The position numbers and the translations under genes are program-made. Positions 58,746 to 64,000 of a stretch of 64,000 nucleotides of DNA are shown piece by piece. The notes under the pieces were generated by a model, which saw only the letters and a program-made list of their open reading frames with translations, made no database searches and was not told where the DNA came from. Within the stretch, counting starts at the first letter, position 1, and each line of letters begins with the position of its first letter. This stretch comes from Megalobrama amblycephala (Eukaryota > Chordata > Actinopteri > Cypriniformes > Xenocyprididae): the NCBI RefSeq assembly GCF_018812025.1, contig NC_063049.1, forward strand, positions 10,235,537-10,299,536, written 5' to 3'.

Positions 58746-60506
58746 TTGGAACTCAGGCTTAGTGAACTTAGTGAACACAGTGGCACCGCGGAGATGTTCC
58801 AGGGCCGCTGGGACGAGGGGAAGTGGGGAAGTGGGTAGCGGAACTGTAATCTTATTCAGGGCACGGTAATCGATGCAGGGCCGCAAGCCTCCGTCCTTCT
58901 TAGCCACAAAGAAGAAACTTGAAGCAGCAGGGGAAGTAGACGGGCGGATGTAACCTTGACTAAGGGCCTCTTTGATGTATTCCTCCATGGCCTTCTCCTC
59001 CGGTAATGACAGGGGGTAGATGCGTCCCCTGGGCACTGGCTCACCCGGTAACAGATCGATGGCACAGTCCCATGGCCGATGTGGAGGTAGCTTGGAGGCG
59101 CGTTGCGGGCAGAAGACGTCACTGAAGGGGGCGTAGTCCGGGGGAACATCCACGGAGCGCTTCTCTACAGGACTTTCAATGGACGTGGCGTTGATGGAGA
59201 GAGTCTTGGAGAGTGGAGAGTTCGGAACAGGAAGTGCTGGGAAGCAGTCGAGGAAACAGTGGTCGCCCCACTTCAGGACTTCGCCCGTGCGCCAGGAGAT
59301 GGTGGGACTGTGTTGCTCAAGCCATGGGCGCCCTAGAACCACGTCAGCGGTGGACTCCTCCAGAACCAGCAGATGGATGTTTTCTGTATGAAGAATCCCC
59401 ACACGAAGTTGAAGTGGTCCCACACAGTGACGGATTGTCTTACGGCTCAGGGGTTTGCCCGTGATGGAGTGGATTTGATAGTTAATCGGAGACGGGGAGG
59501 TCTTGAGCTTGAGTTGTCGACAGAGGGCGCCGGAGATGAAGTTTCCTGCTGACCCTGAGTCGAGGAGCGCCACCACTGGAACAGAGGCATTTGCAGCAGT
59601 AAGGTTTACAATAGTAGTGAGTGGTTTCATTTTTTGAATGGAGGGAATTATCGCACTCACCACGGGCCGAGGAGGACGGGTTGGGCATGTGGAGATAACA
59701 TGCCCCGGAGATCCACAATACAAGCATAAATTCAGGGTCAGCCTTCTCTGTCTTTCCGTTGTAGTGAGACGTGAATGATCGATTTGCATGGGTTCACTGG
59801 CTGGTTCTGGAGAGCTGATGGGTTCGGACCAACGGAGGAGGATGTTGGAGAGTGACTGGCCCTGGTGCTCGAGGAGACACGACTGCATACGAGAACCGAC
59901 GCGGATGGCGAGTTGGATGAAGCGTTCGAGTCCTATGGAGTCCTCATATGCAGCGAGATGCAGCCGCACATTAGGCTCCAGTCCTTGGCAAAAGGTGGTG
60001 ATGAGGGCTTGTTCATTCCATCCGCTGGTGGCGGCTAGCGTTCTGAACTGCAAGGCATATTCGTTAACGGAGTTATTTCCTTGTTTTAGATTATAAAGCT
60101 TCTCACCAGTCGATGAATCTGACAGAGGCTTTCCGAAGAAGTGAGAGACGAACGCCGGATATGATTTCACCACAGAGCCTTTCTGGGTCCACAGCGAATC
60201 AGCCCATTGGAGGGCCTTACCTTGCAGTTGTGAAATGATGAACGCAATTTTAGCCGTGTCGGTGGGGTAGAGGTGCGGCTGCATCTCCAGGACCAGTTCG
60301 CATTGGAGAAGAAATCCGCTGCATTCCTCCACCGATCCGGAGTAGGGCGCCGGTTTGGCCATGGGACTGGCGGTGAACGATGGAGAAGGAGCAGTGATGG
60401 TGGGTGCGGAAGCTGCAGCGTTGGTGGAAGACGGTGAGGATGGTTGTGGGGTGAGTGCTCGGCGCAATGCGTCCACGAGCTCTTGAAAAGGGTCGTTGGT
60501 GCTCAT
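58731..60506 (-). pseudogene. gag-pol: Chromovirus gag-protease-RT, RT truncated
   Basis: The ATG at 60506 lies 30 bases after the 5' LTR and opens a single 591-codon frame. It contains a gag domain (FLLQCELVLEMQP, KALQWADSLW), a CCHC zinc knuckle (CLYCGSPGHVISTC), a retropepsin (VVALLDSGSAGNFI; Ser replaces the Thr of DTG, as is usual here) and RT up to [13 protein letters not shown] and [10 protein letters not shown]. At a TTCACTAAG direct repeat (about 58765) it jumps into integrase sequence and stops. The RT catalytic site, RNase H and integrase zinc domain are gone. Mammalian RTL and PEG10 genes descend from this element group. Confidence 0.9.
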
Positions 60507-60536
60507 GCTGTTGACTGTTGTTATGGGCCGGTCTTC

Positions 60537-61037
60537 TGTTACAACAGAGACACGGAGGCAGACGTAAAAGCAACACAGGTAGGTTTATTGTGAAAACAGC
60601 AGAGCAAATGGCAACGGTGGGATGATAAAGCAGTTCTTGAGTGATGAAGAGAATGTGATACTGTCCTTATGGTGTTTTTCAGATGCGGATGGAGATTGGC
60701 GTTGGAGGATGATGGCGGAGACACTTACACACACAGGCAGGTAGGTAGGTAGGTAGGTAGGTAGGTAGGTAGGTAGGTAGGTAGGTAGGTAGGTACACAA
60801 GGAGAACTGGAGATGGAGGAGACAACTGGAGCAGGTAAGTATGGCGTTTGGAGTCCTTAAGGTAAGCATACAGAAGTTTGTAGTGCAAACAAGACCAGAC
60901 AAAGACTGTGTGTGAGTGTGGGTGTTTTATAGTGCTGATGATTGCAGTGATGATGAGGTGCAGGTGACGGTGATCAGTACTCGGGTGATTGAGTGCGCTG
61001 TGGTTGGTGGATGGTGGAACCTGACGTGTCTGTGACA
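60537..61037 (-). repeat. 5' LTR of the chromovirus with AGGT expansion
   Basis: It matches 57283-57720 but is 63 bp longer, mainly from a (GTAG)n run of about 14 units at 60739-60795 and a small insertion near 60840-60862. Both lie in the same region of the LTR. Confidence 0.92.
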
Positions 61038-61123
61038 CAGAGAACAGATTTAGAAAAATGTATTTTGTCAAATTAATCATTTAAATTAGATTTCCAAATA
61101 ATCTAAATATTTTGAATACTTAC

Positions 61124-61168
61124 ATCGTAAGCAAGTTTAATTTGCTTCAGATCATCAAGGGAAACCAT
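61124..61168 (-). CDS. Possible first exon of an unknown minus-strand gene
   Basis: The minus strand reads MVSLDDLKQIKLAYD from the ATG at 61168 to a consensus GTAAGT donor at 61123, exactly 15 codons. The chromovirus lies in what would be the next intron. The fit of ATG, frame and donor is suggestive only. Confidence 0.22.
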
Positions 61169-61879
61169 CTTCTCAATCTATGTTGGACAGCAAAAATAAA
61201 TTAAACAAGGCACCCTCCAGCATGTCAAAATATGAAACAGCTGCTTTTAGCAATTGCGGCGCGACGTGACAACGGTGACTGAAAGATGGTTGGCTAAAAT
61301 GGCAGTTGGTTGGTTACTTCTACATCAATACCTGGGAAATAATATACTACTTTTTGAAGAATTAAATATGACATGATTAAGAGCAGATAACAGATATTAA
61401 AAGATACAGATACTACATGGGTGGTTCTGCAAATACAGTCACTTTTAAGTCCAAGTAGTGAAATTTAAGGTTTATGATAAAATTTGTCATCTAAAGCTTC
61501 ATAAAAATAAACACAGTGTCATAACACACCTTGACTTAAAAAATAATGAATGAATAATATGATTTAATGTAAAATTATGAAGCATTTATGGTTCCAAACA
61601 CCATTTTTGCTCATCTCCCACACCTGTGGTTTCAATGCTGAGATGCGTAAAATTCTTTTGTAAATTCTTTTACAATATGACATTATTTCAACTGAATTTG
61701 TTTAATATAAATGGTACTTTACACAATCTTGAAATCTTTTTTTTTTTACTTTTTCATCTATCCCACACTTTTGATTCCTTACCGCAACACTGAAAAGACT
61801 CTTAATATGACATTTGTTTAAAGCCAAACAAATCTAGTTTCTCCAGGAAACAGAAATTACCATGTAAGCACATGGCTAA
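61169..61879. other. Non-coding AT-rich DNA
   Basis: No gene, tandem repeat or recognisable element end is visible. Confidence 0.5.
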
Positions 61880-62411
61880 GGCCGGGTTCACACCGCAAGC
61901 GGCAGCAGCGCGTGAGCGTGAACTGCAGCTGCAGAGACGCGCGAGTATTCACACTGGAAGCGTTTGTACAGCGTCACAGCAGCGGCTCGAAGCTACATAT
62001 AAAGTGAGCATTTCTTTACAAAGACAGCTATAAATTTGTTTTTTAATAAGTTGGTCATTGTTAAACTTGATGGTCTTGAAAGTTTGTTAACATGCAAGGC
62101 ATACTTTCACTTTAATTGAGCGTTAGCAGCGCAGCAAAAATAGACCCAGCGCCGAAACGATCGTGGCACTGCTGCTTCTGCTCTGCTCCTGACCCACATG
62201 GAAAGAACCTATATGTGGATATATGCGCATATATGAAACCTATATGCAGTGTATATGTACATATAATATAGGAAAACGGCCAATTTTATATATGTCACAT
62301 ATATGTAAAACCTATATCAAAACCTATATTGAAACATATATGTTTATATAGGTTTTTTCCATGTGGGGATCCGCGCTGCCGCACAGCCTCTGCGTGCGGT
62401 GTGAACGCTCT
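61880..62411. mobile_element. GC-rich-ended MITE
   Basis: The ends share GGTTCACACCGCA on the left and TGCGGTGTGAACGC on the right, inverted. The outer parts are GC-rich (GCGGCAGCAGCGCG, CGCGCTGCCGCACAGC) in contrast to the AT-rich flanks. No target duplication was resolved. A smaller MITE is nested inside. Confidence 0.65.
62193..62367. mobile_element. 175-bp nested palindromic MITE
   Basis: The ends CCCACATGGAAAGAACCTAT and the inverted ATAGGTTTTTTCCATGTGGG enclose alternating ATATGT/ACATAT repeats. It interrupts the GC-rich MITE. Confidence 0.75.
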
Positions 62412-62416
62412 CATCT

Positions 62417-62700
62417 GTTAAAGGGGCTCTATGTAAGATTTTTACTTTAATAAAGCATAAAAATACCCCAATATGTTTGCAGATATTTAAGAAACATGCT
62501 AAGTTCACCTACTTGTTTCTCAGAAAAACAATGCTATCCATGGGTTTCAAAGACGTCACTTCCGCTATGCCCGCCGCCATATTTGTGTCCGGTGTTATGA
62601 AATATTTGGTGTCTGAGATTTTCGGTGACAATGGGCGGAGCTTACATGAATATTCACGAGTTTCCTGTTTTGTGTTAAAGCGCCGCTGAAAATGTTAGCG
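62417..62700. repeat. One end of a TTAAAGG-type element
   Basis: TTAAAGGGGCTCTATGTAAG followed by ATTTTTACTTTAATAAAGC resembles the left end of a fish non-autonomous element. The partner end is not within the window. Confidence 0.4.
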
Positions 62701-64000
62701 CACGCTCTTCGGCAAGGTAATTAGCATATGGTTCAGCGTTAAATGAAGTCAAGCTTATATTCTAACTGTTATTGATGCACACGGTTTTATATATAAGCTA
62801 TATTGTGTTAGTCTATGTCTTATCATGCGTTAGCTATGTTTGATATGAACACAAGCAATGATTCGCCAGAGGTGTCGTTAGGATTCGCCAAACGAGCCAA
62901 TCGCGTTTTAACCTATTTTTGTTGTTTCTGTATAATCTTGAGTCTTTAAAGCATATAGTTTGCCGAAATGTATGGTAGCATAATAATAATTGTGAACTCC
63001 TGTGGTGAAGGCAGTAGTGAACTTTCCTAGTTTGCAGAAGCACTTCTAATCTGGGTAGACTTGAATTTCTATATGTAATATGTTTCAAAAATTGCACACA
63101 TGCAAGAAAACATGTTAATGTACTTTAAAATATAGTTTATTTATTATCCAAATAGGCCACGGTGATTTACGCATGTGATAGCTAATATAATATCTATAGC
63201 CAATATTCTTTCATTCCCAAATATGACTTTTGCCAATAAATATCTTTGTACACCAGACAAAGCAGACACTATTATTTTTCACTTTGTTTTGAACATGACA
63301 GTGTATTAAAAATTGTATTAATACATGTTTGTTGTAATGTTGGCTTATTATATATTTCAGATTGAATGTGTCAGTAGCAAAGGCTGGTATCACTGGGATC
63401 ACAAGAGCAGACCAAACCAAAGACCCTGTTTAAAGTGTGTCAATGTGTGTTTAAATACAAGTGTTTCTGCTAATTAAATATGTCATATTATATGTCGTGA
63501 CTTCTTCTCATTTGTGAATAAAATTCCAACACAGAATCAGTTGCTCTTTTTATTCAGAATGATACTCTCCTTATTTACTTTCATCTTTGATATTACAGAT
63601 ATGCAAATTACTACATGGTCTATTATTTTAGCAGCTAATTTAACATAAATAAAATTGTAATTGTTATGGAAAGCTTGTAGAATATAACTAATACATTTCA
63701 TTGTGAATATACTGAAGGTTTGATCATTTAGTTCCATATAGTTTCATATCAACACTGTGTTAAACTGAATCCTGATTCACAGTGCTTCATGTTTTTTCCA
63801 CATTAAAATGTTTTGTCAATGAAATGCATCATTTTGTGGGAAAAAAGATTGAGAATGTTTCCTAATAATATGAAAAAAATAACACTTAACTTTAGGGTTT
63901 AATGTTGTGAAAGTGCTGCAGGGAAGCTAATATCACTGTCTCATATTTCTATTCATAGCGAGCAGTGTGTGTTTTGCAGAAAAGGATAAAGAAGGTTTAC
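62701..64000. other. Non-coding AT-rich DNA
   Basis: No convincing gene or repeat is present. An ATTTCAG acceptor-like site near 63360 is followed by a short frame only. The sequence looks like intron or intergenic DNA. Confidence 0.5.

Larger units (their letters stand above)
57283..61037 (-). mobile_element. Chromodomain Ty3/gypsy (sushi-type) element with internal deletion
   Basis: LTRs of 438 bp (57283-57720) and 501 bp (60537-61037), minus orientation, are flanked by an exact CAGAG duplication (57278-57282, 61038-61042). Between them lie gag-protease-RT in one frame and an integrase with a chromodomain. The central part of pol is deleted. Matching duplications and near-identical LTRs show it inserted as such or was deleted recently. 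No TGG-type primer site follows the 5' LTR, which fits the self-priming known in Tf1/sushi elements, though I did not prove it. Confidence 0.92.

Overview
The window is a piece of vertebrate, most likely teleost and cyprinid-like, nuclear DNA built almost entirely from transposable elements nested in one another. The reasoning is the element mix: Ty3/gypsy and chromodomain (sushi-type) LTR elements, L2-like LINEs with short tandem 3' tails, hAT MITEs with 8-bp target duplications, a Tc1 transposon, CACTA- and TTAA-type non-autonomous elements, a KDZ (Zisupton-type) transposase exon, and many (TA)n and (CA)n tracts. Codon-dense ORFs are all element genes. I found no convincing intact host gene, tRNA, rRNA or CRISPR array. 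Species assignment is inference only.

Layout. 1-9508: a Ty3/gypsy element (gypsy A, 653-bp LTRs, tRNA-Ile primer site). Its gag is split by a hAT element and by two copies of an LTR-like repeat I call family X. Its pol has one stop and one frameshift. An inverted, diverged LTR piece and a displaced polypurine tract lie just outside its 5' LTR. 9509-13069: non-coding DNA with a 95-bp minisatellite and transposon and LINE fragments. 13070-19140: a large fold-back element. One arm holds a hAT MITE and a solo LTR, and that LTR is itself interrupted by a TTAA MITE and by a CACTA-like element carrying another hAT. 19141-21964: a LINE tail, family X copy 3 (with a second solo LTR) and a minus-strand LINE fragment. 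21965-36800: a 14.8-kb retrovirus-like element (element B). It has 1.7-kb LTRs, a tRNA-Ala primer site, a gag with a UGA-CUAG stop, protease, RT, a degenerate first RNase H followed by a second RNase H with its catalytic residues, integrase and an env-like remnant. 36801-44793: a near full-length L2-like LINE interrupted by a second L2-like LINE. 44794-46891: a possible orphan exon, a 187-bp tandem array and microsatellites. 46892-52549: a second fold-back element containing a hAT MITE and family X copy 4, which in turn holds a GGGCCC-rich long-inverted-repeat element. 53315-56725: a KDZ exon interrupted by a Tc1 element that carries a 1.57-kb solo LTR in its left terminus. 57283-61037: a minus-strand chromovirus with an internal deletion but matching target duplications. 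61038-64000: non-coding, with MITEs.

Nothing here forms an operon or a working pathway. The functional logic is that of mobile elements, and the interest lies in element B's retrovirus-like pol layout, the unfamiliar X and GGGCCC repeat families, and the readable order of nested insertions.
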